A DNA stretch of 64,000 bases from assembly GCA_014284505.1 (NCBI GenBank), contig JAAFYY010000001.1:310001-374000 (forward strand). The letters run 5' to 3'. A program made the translations under genes and the position numbers. The notes beneath the pieces were generated by a model that saw only the letters and a program-made list of their open reading frames with translations, ran no database searches and was not told where the DNA came from. The stretch comes from Streptacidiphilus sp. 4-A2 (GTDB taxonomy: Bacteria > Actinomycetota > Actinomycetes > Streptomycetales > Streptomycetaceae). Below are positions 30,986-40,538 of this stretch, one piece after another (position 1 is the first letter of the stretch; every line of letters begins with the position of its first letter).

Positions 30986-32191
30986 CGCCCGCTGGAGCGA
31001 CCTCGAACGTCTGCGCCGGTCCAGTCCCATGTGCGACGCCGTCATCGACGAGGTACGCGGACGCCGGATCCGCTGCGGCGACCACTGGCTCACCGACTTC
31101 GCCTCGTGCAACTACCTCGGCTTCGACCTGGACCCCGAGATCATGGCCTCGATCGAGCCCCAGATCCAGCGCTGGGGCACCCACCCCAGCTGGTCCCGGC
31201 TGCTGGGCAGCCCCCGGCTCTACCCGCAGATCGAGGAACGGCTGACCGATCTGCTCGGCGCACCGGACACCCTGGTGCTGCCGACCATCACCCTGATCCA
31301 CACCTCCGTCATCCCGGCGATCGCGGGCACCGGCAGCATCTTCGTGGACACCGCGGCCCACCGCACCGTCTACGACGGCTGCATGATCGCCCGCGGCCAG
31401 GGCGCGACCGTGCACCGGTGCCACGCCGAGGACCTGGACGGCCTGGAGCAGCAACTGCGCGCCACCTCGGCCGCCGACACCCGTCTGGTCTGCATCGACG
31501 GGGTCAACAGCATGTCCGGCAACCTCCCCTGCCGGCGCTGGCCCGGCTGTGCCGTTCCTACGAAGCCCTGCTCTATGTCGACGACGCGCACGGCTTCGGG
31601 GTGATCGGCGAACGCGGCCCGGCCGAGCTCTGCCCCTACGGCAGCCGGGGCAACAGCATCGTCCGCCACTTCGGCGAGTCCTACGACGGCATCATCCTGG
31701 TGGGCGGGTTCTCGAAGGCGTACTCGTCGCTGCTCGCCTTCATCGCCCTGCCCACCTGGCTCAAGGACCACCTCAAGGTCGCGGCGGCGCCCTATCTGTA
31801 CTCCGGGCCCTCGCCCACCGCTTCGCTGGCCACCACCCTGGCCGGCTTCGAGGTGAACGAGCGGCGCGGCGACCGGCTGCGGGCCGACCTGTGGCGGATG
31901 TCCACCCGCGTCCTGGACCACCTGTCGGCGCTGGGCGTGCACACCCCCAACACCAGTGGGCTGCCCATCATCGAGATCCCGCTGGGCACCAGCTCCGACC
32001 TTGAGGCGACCGCCTCGTTCCTGTGGGAGCGCGGCGCCTATGTCACCCTGGCGGCCTACCCCCTGGTCAGCCGCGACCGGGTGGGCGTCCGCATCCAGAT
32101 CACCGCGGCCAACACGGACGAGGAGATCGAGGAGCTCAACGCGACCCTGACGGCGCTGGCCCAGCGGTTCGAGCTACAGCCGCGGGAGTGA
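30945..32191 (+). CDS. Alpha-oxoamine synthase family PLP enzyme, one frameshift
   Basis: PLP-dependent C-acyltransferase of about 415 aa, related to 8-amino-7-oxononanoate synthase, 2-amino-3-ketobutyrate CoA ligase and CqsA/LqsA. Seen: FASCNYLGFDLDPEIMAS, VDTAAHRTVYDGC, the PLP-contact DDAHGFGVIGERG and the Schiff-base Lys in VGGFSKAYSSLLAF. A frameshift near 31532 lies in SMSGNLPALAALARL. ATG with GAAGGAG 7 nt upstream, inside the end of the c-di-GMP gene; the next MFS gene starts 1 nt after its stop. Biotin genes are absent, so an aminoketone product other than KAPA is likely. Substrates are unknown. Confidence 0.82.
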
Positions 32192-32192
32192 G

Positions 32193-33509
32193 GTGCCCAC
32201 CGTCGGCGGGACCCGGACCACCAGGCGGATCCAGTTCCTCGCCCCGCTCGCCCACCGGGACTTCCGGATCCTGTGGCTGGGGATGAGCACCTCGCTGCTC
32301 GGCGACGGCGTGCTGCTGGTGGCACTGGCCTGGCAGGTGTACACGCTGACCGGCTCACCGAGCGGGATGTCCGTGGTCGGGGTGGCCCTGGCCGTACCGC
32401 AGCTCGCCCTGGTGCTCCTGGGCGGCGTCGTCGGCGACCGACTGGACCGCCGGTCGCTGCTGATCGGCAGCGACCTGGTGCGCGGCGCCTGCCTGACGGT
32501 GCTCGCCGTCCTCGCCTTCACCGGGGACATCCGGCTGTGGCACCTGGTCGTGGTGGCCGCGGTCTACGGGGCGCCTCCGGGTTCTTCCCGCCGGCCTTCG
32601 AGGCGATCGTGCCCGGTCTGGTGCCCGCTCACCAGCTGGTCGAGGCCAACGCCCTGGACCAGTTCGTCCGTACCGCGGCCCTCCAGATCGGCGGGACCGC
32701 CGTCGGCGGCCTGCTCATCGGCGTCTCCGGGACCGCGGGCGCCTTCGCCTTCGACGCGCTGACGTTCGTGGTCTCGGTGAGCTGCCTGCTGCGGATCCGG
32801 CCGGCTCCCCCGCCGTCGGCCGGGCCGGACGGGGGTCGTCGATGTGGGCGGACTTCCGTGAGGGCCTCGGATATGTGCGCACCCAGACCTGGCTGTGGGG
32901 GACCTTCCTCTCCGCCGCCTTCGCCTACCTGCTCTTCCTGGGCCCGACCGAAGTCCTGCTGCCTTTCGTGGTCAAGCAGTTGCTGCACGGCTCCGCCACC
33001 GAGCTGGGTCTGGTGCTCGCCTGCGGCGGCGTGAGCGCCGTCCTGGTCTCCTTCGCCATCGGGCAGCTCGGCCTGCCGCGACGCTTCATCAGCTTCATGT
33101 ACGTCACCTGGTCCCTCGCCACGCTGGCGGTCGCCGGGTACGGCATCGCCACCCGTACCTGGCAGCTCGCCCTGGCCTGCGCGGTCGTCAACGGCCTGGA
33201 GACGGCGGGCATCGTCGCCTGGGGCACCGCCAAGCAGCGGCTGGTACCGGCCGGGCTGCTGGGCAGGGTCTCCGGCCTCGACTGGTTCGTGTCGATCTCG
33301 CTCATCCCGCTGTCCTACGCGCTCACCGCGCCCGTCGCCGCGGCCGTCGGCGCTCGCTGGACCCTGGTCGGGGCCGGTGTCCTCGGTGCCGTGGTCACCC
33401 TGGCCTTCCTCTTCCTCCCCGGCATGCGCACCGTGGAACGCGCCCCCCGCCCGGAGGACCCGCCCCCGGCCGACCGTGCCGACCCGGCCGACCCGGCCGA
33501 TCTGGCTGA
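32193..33509 (+). CDS. MFS transporter (EntS-like), about three frameshifts
   Basis: Second MFS exporter, of about 440 aa. GTG start 1 nt after the alpha-oxoamine synthase stop. N-terminal block HRDFRILWLGMSTSLLGDGV and the loop VVGDRLDRRSLLIGSDLVRG are typical of the MFS_3/enterobactin-exporter group. Frame changes lie near 32570 and 32835, and probably one in the C-rich run near 33445, which would place the stop at 33509. If that last base is not missing, the frame runs on to 33672 through the next start. Likely exports the product of the neighbouring enzymes. Confidence 0.75.
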
Positions 33510-33546
33510 CCGTTCCGACCGTTCCGACCGTCGCAAGGAGTACCGC

Positions 33547-34303
33547 ATGCACCCCTCCCCGGAGGCCCGCGCCTCCCGCTGCGCAACGACGACGTGGACT
33601 GGGACCTCTGGCCGGTGCAGGACTACCTCGCCGAGAACTACCGCGAGTTGCACCCCTGCGACGCCCAGGTGATCCGTCACCACTCGGCCTTCTACCGGCG
33701 GCTGCCGCCGGGTTCCGTCGCCAGCTCGCTGGAGTTCGGCGCCGGACCGAACCTCTACCCGCTGATGGTCGCCGCCGCCGCCAGCCGGCGCATCCACGCG
33801 GTCGAGACCAGCGCGGCCGGCGTCCGGTATCTGACCGGCCAGCTGACCCGGGGACCCGATCCGAGCTGGCTGCCGTTCTACGCCCTGTGCCAGGAGCTCA
33901 ACCCTGACCTGCCGACGACCCTGGCCGAGGCGCTGGCACGCGTCGAGTGCGTGCGCGGGGATGTCCGCGACGTACCCGCCGGGAGCTACGACCTGGCGTC
34001 GATGAACTTCGTGGCCGAGAGCGTCACCGAGGACGCCGGGGAGTTCGCCGAGCTCTGTCTCACCTTTATCCATTCGGTACGTCCCGGCGGCCTGCTGGTC
34101 GCCGCATTCATGGAGAACATGCCGCGCTACCGGATCGGCTCCGGCCCGGCGTGGCCCGGCCTCCCCGTCGACACGGACACAGTTCGCACCGTATTCCAAC
34201 CTCACAGCGACCGGCTACGGGTCACCCGCGTGGACGCGGACCCCACCCTGCCCGAGTACGGGGACACCGGGATGGTGCTGCTGAGGCGGCCCGCAGCGGC
34301 TGA
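33547..34303 (+). CDS. SAM-dependent methyltransferase (NNMT/PNMT-like), two frameshifts
   Basis: Class I methyltransferase of about 252 aa. ATG with AAGGAG 6 nt upstream. One missing C near 33573 gives SPLRNDDVDWDLWPVQDYL. The SAM motif is LEFGAGPNLYPLMVAA and the acidic motif II is HAVETSAAGVRYL. VRGDVRDVPAGSYDLASMNF follows. A second missing C near 34285 ends the protein RRPRSG at 34303. The N-terminal layout (DWxxxxYLxENY) matches N-methyltransferases of small amines (NNMT/PNMT/TEMT). In the same transcription unit as the alpha-oxoamine synthase, it may methylate that enzyme's amino product. Confidence 0.8.
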
Positions 34304-34362
34304 AGACCACGTCCCGGGCAGGGTGGGCACCGGGTGCGGCGCGGGTGCGGCGCCACGGACGC

Positions 34363-34406
34363 GCAGCGGCCCGCAGCCCCGGGGAGGGGACTGCGGGCCG
34401 CTGCGA
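34363..34406. terminator. Convergent hairpin terminator
   Basis: Perfect 15-bp stem (34363-34377 with 34392-34406) between the convergent methyltransferase and NlpC/P60-like genes. It can serve both strands. Confidence 0.75.
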
Positions 34407-34434
34407 CGCGGTGGTCCGCGCTACGTGAGCAGGG

Positions 34435-35169
34435 TCACTTCCAGCTGTGGCCCACGTAGTGGTGGTGGCGGCCGTGGTAGCCCGAGTGCCAGTACCGCTG
34501 GCCCGAGCTGTCGCTGCTGGAGTCACTGGTCGCCTGGGCGGCCGTGCCTGTGCCCGTGCTCGGCGTGGTGGTGGTGGTCGTTGTGGAGCCGGTGGAGCCG
34601 GTGGAGCCGGCGGCGGCCGGGGTGGTCCCGGTGGCCGTGCCGGTGATGTTGTTGTAGCGCAGCGGGGTGTAGTCGCTGGTGGGCCAGCCGTCCAGGGAGC
34701 TGGCGTCCAGGTCACCGGTGTAGGTGTTGGTCAGCTGGCTGGGGTTGTTCTCGGCGTAGTAGGTGAAGGTGCCGGCGGCCTGGTCGACCCAGCCGCCGAA
34801 CAGGATCACGTGCTCGTCCGTGTAGTCCAGGGCGTCGCCGGGCTGGAGGTCGGAGCTGGAGATCTGGGTGGAGACCTCGGGCAGGGTCTGGGTGACCATG
34901 CTGGAGCTGAGGTCCCAGGCCATGGAGACGTAGCCGGAGCAGTCCTCACGGAAGGAGCCGTTGCTGTCCGTGTAGTAGGCGCCCTGGTTGTAGGGAACAC
35001 CTTCGCTGACCCAGCTCTGTGCCCGCTGGATGACCTCGTCCCGGGTGATGCTGCCGCCGGTGCTGGTGTCGGCGTGTGCGGGGGCGGCGGCGAAGAGGGA
35101 GGCGGAAGCGATGGCGGCACCGACGAGGCCGGACAGACAGCGGCGCGAGGAGGGCATGTGCATGGGCAT
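34435..35169 (-). CDS. Secreted NlpC/P60-like protein with His-rich tail
   Basis: 244-aa exported protein. The signal peptide ends near FAAAPAHADTS. The catalytic-type core has the nucleophile Cys in FREDCSGYVSMAWDLS and the His in DEHVILFGGWVD, so a peptidoglycan or amide hydrolase of the NlpC/P60 type is likely. A Thr/Ser/Gly linker of about 50 residues follows (Thr run near residue 205). The end is an unusual Trp/Tyr/His-rich tail, RYWHSGYHGRHHHYVGHSWK. It starts 47 nt after the lipoprotein gene, so they are probably co-transcribed. Confidence 0.75.
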   Translation of the reverse strand: MPMHMPSSRRCLSGLVGAAIASASLFAAAPAHADTSTGGSITRDEVIQRAQSWVSEGVPYNQGAYYTDSNGSFREDCSGYVSMAWDLSSSMVTQTLPEVSTQISSSDLQPGDALDYTDEHVILFGGWVDQAAGTFTYYAENNPSQLTNTYTGDLDASSLDGWPTSDYTPLRYNNITGTATGTTPAAAGSTGSTGSTTTTTTTPSTGTGTAAQATSDSSSDSSGQRYWHSGYHGRHHHYVGHSWK

Positions 35170-35216
35170 GGGTGACTCCGGGTTCCGTGGGGTGGGGGTG
35201 GGGAAGGTCCGGCCGA

Positions 35217-35948
35217 TTAGCTCAGCTGTCGGGTGACAGCGGTGAGCAGGGACAGGTCGGCGCGGGTGCTGTAGACGACCGGGTGGGCCGAGGCCCACTG
35301 GTCGAAGTGGATGACGGCCAGGGTGTCGCCCACCTGGACCGCGTAGAGGTGGTCGGTCTGCGGCCCGGCGGCCGAGATTCCCTCGACGCCGGTCCACTGC
35401 CGGGACCAGGCGCTGCCGTCATCGGTCGCGGCGGTCCGGGTGACCCGCGCATCGACAACGACATGGGACCGCGACTGGAGCGCACGGGACTGGGCCTGGC
35501 AGCCGTCCATCTGCGCCGCCAGGCTCAGCCGCGCCGCGTGCGCGGCGGAACTGCTGGCGAAGGTGAAGACGTCCTGCTCGGCGGGTGTCTGGTAGGTGCT
35601 GGCATAGGCCTGCTGCTGCCAGGTGGCGGCACCCTGGACGGTGGCGCACTCATTGACCTGGATGGTGCGTCCGGCCACGGTCTGCGTCCGCGCCGGGGCG
35701 ATGACCTGCCACTTCTCGGCAGCACCGGCGGGGAGCTGGGCTGCGGTGAGCCGGGCAGCGGGGCCGGTCGAGGGTGCGGCGCCGGTGGTGGCCGGTGCCG
35801 GGGTGGCACCGGTCATGGAGGCGGCGGTGCGGGTGGAACTGCCACAGCCGGTGACACAGACCAGTACGGCCAGGGAAATAAGGACGCCCACGATGCCGAG
35901 AGCGGCAGGGCGAGCGTGCGTGGTCGCGGGTCGTATGGAGCCGGGCAT
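35217..35948 (-). CDS. Lipoprotein with possible PknH-like sensor domain
   Basis: 243-aa lipoprotein. The N-terminal hydrophobic segment ends in the lipobox VTGC (LVCVTGCGSS). An Ala/Thr/Pro-rich spacer is followed by a compact domain with two Cys (VNECATVQG and MDGCQAQSRA). It has strands similar to the extracellular sensor domain of PknH-type kinases (DVFTFASSSAAHAARLSL, LAVIHFDQW). That family call is tentative. ATG at 35948 with GAGG 8 nt upstream. A sigma-70-type promoter is visible about 180 bp upstream. Confidence 0.65.
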   Translation of the reverse strand: MPGSIRPATTHARPAALGIVGVLISLAVLVCVTGCGSSTRTAASMTGATPAPATTGAAPSTGPAARLTAAQLPAGAAEKWQVIAPARTQTVAGRTIQVNECATVQGAATWQQQAYASTYQTPAEQDVFTFASSSAAHAARLSLAAQMDGCQAQSRALQSRSHVVVDARVTRTAATDDGSAWSRQWTGVEGISAAGPQTDHLYAVQVGDTLAVIHFDQWASAHPVVYSTRADLSLLTAVTRQLS

Positions 35949-36398
35949 AGGCAGGCCTCTAATAGGGGACATGGAGACACAGCGGCACAAGGGCATGGAG
36001 ATGCCCGGGCGAAGGGTGTTTCCTCGCGGGCAGGAGCGGGCATCGGAACGGTGTGCCACCGCTGATTCACGCCAGGCGGTCCTGGCGCTGGTTCCGGCTG
36101 TCCTCTGGGTGAGGCGGAGGCCGGTGCCCCGGATTCTTATTGGCCCGTTCGTAGGCTGTCAAGTAACGACTTTGCTACCTTTTGCGGCTAATAGCCGCAC
36201 ATCTTAACTATGTGGCTTTATGTCCGTTTTACCGGCTTAGAGTGGGAAATAAGGAACCAAGCTCCGGCAAAGACGTTCATGCCCGGCGGGCCCACTGCGT
36301 GCCTCTGCCCCCGAGCCTCCATCGCCGGGCATGAGGTGTCGACTGCCCCGCGGCTGCCCCGACCGCCGCCGGTGCGGCCGCCCCCGGCCGGGCCGTGT
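35949..36398. other. AT-rich intergenic region between the lipoprotein and DUF2690 genes
   Basis: About 450 bp. The section 36130-36265 is the AT-richest in the window and holds the lipoprotein promoter and a 15-bp dyad, GCGGCTA-A-TAGCCGC (36184-36198). A 12-bp inverted repeat (36277-36288 with 36323-36334, 34-nt loop) lies nearer the DUF2690 gene end. No gene found. Confidence 0.55.
36134..36162 (-). promoter_or_regulatory. Sigma-70-type promoter of the lipoprotein gene
   Basis: Minus-strand -35 TTGACA (36157-36162) and -10 TAAGAA (36134-36139) with exact 17-bp spacing, in AT-rich DNA. Transcription would start near 36127 and run into the lipoprotein gene at 35948 and the NlpC/P60-like gene. 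Confidence 0.6.
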
Positions 36399-37634
36399 TC
36401 AGCTGACGGTCGACGGCGGATCCGAGACGCACTGACTGCTGTCGCCTCTGGTCAGGCACACCTGCATGGGCACGCCCTGCCCCGGCTCCAGGCCGACCAT
36501 CGGGGTGAAGACGTAGTCCCGGGAATCCTGCGCACCGGCAACGACGTCCTGGGCCGGCTGGCCCGAAACGGCGAGGGTGAGCGTGTCCCCCGGGCGGTCG
36601 TTCCACATCCTGGCCCACGCGGCCCGACAGAGAGGGCTGAACCGCACCTCCACCCAGGCGCCGTCCGCGGTCTGCATCGACATCAGCGTCCCTGTGTCGC
36701 CTGCGCACTCGGTCGGCCGGCGGCCGTCGCAGCCGTCGCCGCTGCAACTGGCCTGCAGGGCCACGGTCCTGACCGTGGGAGGAGCGGCCGCGGCGGGGGC
36801 GGGCGTCCGGTGCCCGCCGGTGGGGAGGGCCACCACGGCGACGCACGCCAACGCCGACAGCAGGCGTCCGGTGCCCCCGAGTCGCGGCCGTTGCCGTGAC
36901 CGCCCGGCCGCTCCGGCCGCCCGGTCCACAACTACCGCCCCGGCACGGGCAGCTGAGTGGACCTCCGCGGCCTGCGGCGACGGTGCGCCCGCCGGCGGAG
37001 GAGCCGGGTGCACGGAGCCGCGCCCGCTCCAGGCGGACACCGCCGACTCCCACATGGCCCGCAGGCGCGCTTCGGGCCCGTCCGCCAGGCGGCAGAGTGC
37101 CTGCACCGCCGGCCAGGGCGGCAGCGCACGGCCCGCCAGATACCGCTGCCAGGACGACTTGCTGTAGGCCGACCGCGCCGCCAGCTCGTACAGCGTCAGC
37201 CCGGAGCACCCACGCAGCAGCCGCAGCTCGGCGGCCAGCCGCGCACACTGCGGCAGGGTCCCGGTGTCGGCCGCCGCACCGGGGCCGGTCCCGTCAGGTG
37301 TACAACTGCCGCTCCCCGGTGCGGGATCCGGTTCGGGCCGGCCGGGTGCGGAGTTCCCGGCCGGCCGGCGGCGCCAGGCCTGTGCCGCCTCCTCATAACG
37401 GACCAGCAGGCGCTCCGCGTCCGTCCCCAGCTCCTGCGCCAGCGCCTGCACCGCCTTCCTCGGCGGCAGCACCCGGCCGTACAGATAGCGCTCCCACGAC
37501 GCGGTGCTGTACCCGGACGCCGCGGCGAGCCGGTGCAGTGTCCACCCGCTGTCGTCCTTCAGACGGCGCAGCTGCACCACGAACTCCACGACTGCCGGGT
37601 CGAGCCCCGCGGGCAGTGCCTTCCAACGTGCCAT
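36399..37634 (-). CDS. Membrane regulator with two XRE domains and extracellular DUF2690
   Basis: Intact 411-aa one-component regulator. Two homologous helix-turn-helix domains lie in tandem: residues about 15-75 (LKDDSGWTLHRLAAASGYST) and about 125-190 (LRGCSGLTLYELAARSAYSK). Both are followed by SWxRYLxGRxLPP. A basic Pro-rich linker leads to one membrane helix (LLSALACVAVVALPTGG). The C-terminal exported domain has four Cys (ASCSGDGCDGRRPTECAG, then SPLCRAAW) and matches DUF2690. A ligand or wall signal outside could alter DNA binding inside. Start at MARWKALPAG; an ATG at 37667 is possible. Confidence 0.85.
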   Translation of the reverse strand: MARWKALPAGLDPAVVEFVVQLRRLKDDSGWTLHRLAAASGYSTASWERYLYGRVLPPRKAVQALAQELGTDAERLLVRYEEAAQAWRRRPAGNSAPGRPEPDPAPGSGSCTPDGTGPGAAADTGTLPQCARLAAELRLLRGCSGLTLYELAARSAYSKSSWQRYLAGRALPPWPAVQALCRLADGPEARLRAMWESAVSAWSGRGSVHPAPPPAGAPSPQAAEVHSAARAGAVVVDRAAGAAGRSRQRPRLGGTGRLLSALACVAVVALPTGGHRTPAPAAAAPPTVRTVALQASCSGDGCDGRRPTECAGDTGTLMSMQTADGAWVEVRFSPLCRAAWARMWNDRPGDTLTLAVSGQPAQDVVAGAQDSRDYVFTPMVGLEPGQGVPMQVCLTRGDSSQCVSDPPSTVS

Positions 37635-37714
37635 CCCCGGCCCCGGCCTCCCGTAGGACCGCCCCATGGTCCCGACCCATGATCGCAGCGTCCGGCGGCG
37701 GTGTACACACAGCG

Positions 37715-37768
37715 CCGGTCCGCGGCGGCTGCCACGGGAACGTCCCCGTGGCAGCCGCCGCGGACCGG
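37715..37768. terminator. 24-bp perfect hairpin
   Basis: Arms 37715-37738 and 37745-37768 are perfectly complementary, with a 6-nt loop. It sits between the end of the small membrane-protein gene and the start of the DUF2690 regulator, so it probably terminates the former. It is the longest perfect stem found in the window. Confidence 0.7.
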
Positions 37769-37807
37769 GCCACAGCGCGGCCGGTCCGCGCCCGGCCCGC
37801 CGACGGT

Positions 37808-38232
37808 TCAGCGGTGGGCGGCGCGGCCCCAGCCGCTCCAGGGGGTGGCGTGCCTGCGCCGGGTCTCCCGGCGGGCTGGTCGGCGTCGGCTGCCGGGGTG
37901 GCGCCTTGCGCGGTGGCGGTCTGCGGCGACCGGGGAGCGGTGCCGTTCTTGCCCAGGCGGGTCTCCGCGGCGACCGCCCGCTGCTGGGCGGCCCGGAGTT
38001 CGACGCTGCGCCGACGGTCACGGGCGCGGCCCGCCATCAGCAGGGCCAGTCCGAGGAAGAAGACGATGGCCAGGGCAAGAGCGGCCAGGAAGACGCCGAT
38101 CGGGCTCATGACCGCGATCTCGTGGCCGAGCACGGTCACGGTGATGCTGTGGCTGGTGTCGAGGTTGTCGGCGATCACCAGGCCGGTGAAGGCGCCGGTG
38201 GCGGCGAGGAGCAGAATTCCGAGCAGGAACAT
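37808..38232 (-). CDS. Small two-helix membrane protein (LapA/DUF1049-like), one frameshift
   Basis: Membrane protein of about 140 aa. Two helices (FLLGILLLAATGAFTGLVIA and GVFLAALALAIVFFLGLALL) enclose a short external loop with VTVLGHEIAVMSP. A charged cytoplasmic segment follows (GRARDRRRSVELRAAQQRAV). A missing base near 37870 would end the protein HATPWSGWGRAAHR at 37808; otherwise the frame runs far into the next gene. ATG with GGAGG 6 nt upstream. Layout resembles LapA-domain proteins; function unknown. Confidence 0.65.
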
Positions 38233-38397
38233 GGGTGCCTCCGTGAGGATGCAGGAAGCGGCCCGCCGCCGGGAACCGGAGCGGTCGCTCCCGGCGGGGC
38301 CGGGGACCGGCGTCGCGTACGCAGGCCCGCTACTGGGACTCGACTACCCCGTCCGTGCGAGTGAACACCCCGGCCCCGGCCGCCGCCGTCCGCGCCG

Positions 38398-40538
38398 CTA
38401 TCCCGCGGTCGCGACGTCCGACGGATCGCCGCCCACAGCGATGGTGCTGACCGCCTGCGTGGCGGGGTCGATCACGGTCACATCGGCGGGCAGTCCGGGA
38501 GCCGTCGTGGCCAGATAGAGCCGGCTGCCGTCAGGGGTGATCGCCAGTTCGTTGAGCGGCCCCGAGATGTCGGAGGTACCGGTGCCGACGGTGATGGTGC
38601 GGGTGACGGCGCCGGTCGCGGTGTCGACGACGGCGAGCGACTGCGTGTAGTCGCCGGTGGTGGTCCCGTAGGAGACGAGCGCGACATAGGCGGTCGACCC
38701 GTCCGGCGACAGGGACACAGCGGTGGCGGTGGCCGTGGTGCTGACGGTGAAGCTTCCGGTGACCGCATCGGTCGCGGTACTGATCACGGTGATCACACCG
38801 TCCCGGCCCAGGGCGTAGAGGCGCGTGCCGTCGGGCGACACCGCGAGCTGGGTGGTGCTGCTGACCTGGATGGTCGCAGTGACCGTGTCCGTCGCGGTGT
38901 CGATCACCGACACGCTGCCGACGCCGCCGTTCGCCCCGGAGCCGTTGTCGCCCATGACATAGACGGTGCTGCCGTCGGGCGAGACGGCCAGCGAGGGAGC
39001 GCCGTTGGTAATCGACGGGAGGGGGATTTCCGCGGTGACGGCGTCGGTCGCGGTGTCGATCACGGCCACGCCGGAGTCCGACGCGGAGGCGGCATAGACC
39101 CGGGTTCCGTCCGGGGACACGGCGATCGCGTTCAGCTCCTCGTAGCCGGGGTCGATGGTCGAGACGACGTCCCCGGTCGCGGTGGCGATCTCCGCGACGG
39201 AGCTGCCGTTCTGCCCGATGACATAGGCATCGGCGCCGCCCGGGGTCAGCGCGAACGCGTCCGGGTCCATCTCCTCACCGGCGACGGTCGCGGTGATGGT
39301 GTCGGTCCCGAGATCGAGTACGGACACGTTCCCGGCATAGGAGTTGAGCAGATATGCCTTGCCGTGGGCGAAGGCGAACGAGCTGAGTCCGGCGCTGTCG
39401 GGACAGTTGCGATCAGGGAACTGGTGGCGGTGTCGTACACCTGGACTTCGCTCGTCGAGGCGACATAGGCCCGGCTGCTGTCCGGGGAGAAGGCCAGGTC
39501 GAGGAACGAACCGGCCGCGGGAATGCTCCCGACGACGGCGCCGGTGGCGGGGTCGATCGCGGTGATCCCCGTGTCCTGGGTGGTGAAGGCGGCCTCGTAG
39601 GCCAGGGCGCCGTTCGGCGAGAACACCACGTGCCCGACCGCCGGATAACTGGTGCTCACTGTGTCGTCGGACGTGCTGATCACGTTCATCGTGCCCACGA
39701 TGTCGGCATAGAGCTCCGTCCCGTCCGGGGACAGCGTCAGCGAGTCGTAGCCGCCCTGCCCCTCGGACACCGGGATCGTGGCGACCGCGGTGTCCGTCGC
39801 GATGTCCACCACGGTGACGGTGGGAACGCCGGCCCCGGAGAGCACGTAGGCCGTGGTTCCGTCCGCGGAGATCACCGGGAGTGAGCCGTCCGCGGCGCTG
39901 AGCGTGTCGGCAAGCGCGCCGGTCGCGGTGTCGAACACCAGCAGGGAGCCCCGGCACGAGACGTACAACTCGGTTCCGTCCGGCGAGAATGCCACGCCGG
40001 CCGGCCGCAGGACCGTGCGCAGCCGGGTCGCCTTGAGGCTGTTGGCGTGGATCAGGTAGACGTTGTCCCCGGTGACGGCGACCGTCCTGCCGGTGGGGCC
40101 GACCACCGCGCCGAGCGGGTTGCGGCCGACCGGCACCCGGGCGGTCACCTTGCCGGTGGCCGTGTCGATCACCGACACGCTGTTGTCGCCGTCGTTGACC
40201 ACATAGACCCGGCTGCCGTCGGGGCTGACCGCCTCGGCGTCGGGCGCGGAGCCGATGCCGTCCGGGGCGGAGGCGTTGACGGTGGCGGTGACCGTGCCGG
40301 TGGCGGTGTCGACCGCTGACATCGTGCCGGCGGTTCCGTTGAGCACGTAGGCCGTCGGCCGGGGAGCGCTGTCGGTCGCCGTGGCGGCGGAAGCCGGAGC
40401 CACGGGACCGAGTGCTAACGCGGCGGCGACGGCGACCACCACCGCCGCCGTCGGCCGGGCGAACCTGGAGGATCTTGACGGCCGTAATGACCGGCCCGGG
40501 TCGGGTGCGAACAGCATCCGGATATCCCTCGCTTTCAC
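38398..40538 (-). CDS. Secreted YncE-like beta-propeller protein, one frameshift
   Basis: Exported repeat protein of about 713 aa. An N-terminal signal region (VVVAVAAALALGPVAPASAA) is followed by some fourteen 40-residue repeats with a recurrent SPDGxxxYV and VIDTATxxVxAT pattern. That is enough for two seven-bladed propellers of the YncE/NHL type. One frameshift near 39405 joins the two halves. GTG start with GAGGT upstream; ATG at 40517 is an alternative. Such proteins bind surface ligands or act as scaffolds; no catalytic residues are visible. Confidence 0.8.

Noticed and set aside
28430..31111. 893-codon open frame on the minus strand
   Set aside because: Antisense shadow of the GGDEF-EAL gene, which has intact catalytic motifs on the plus strand.
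30945..32191. Biotin biosynthesis (bioF)
   Set aside because: No bioA, bioB or bioD nearby, and the gene sits with an exporter and a methyltransferase; the family alone does not establish KAPA synthase activity.
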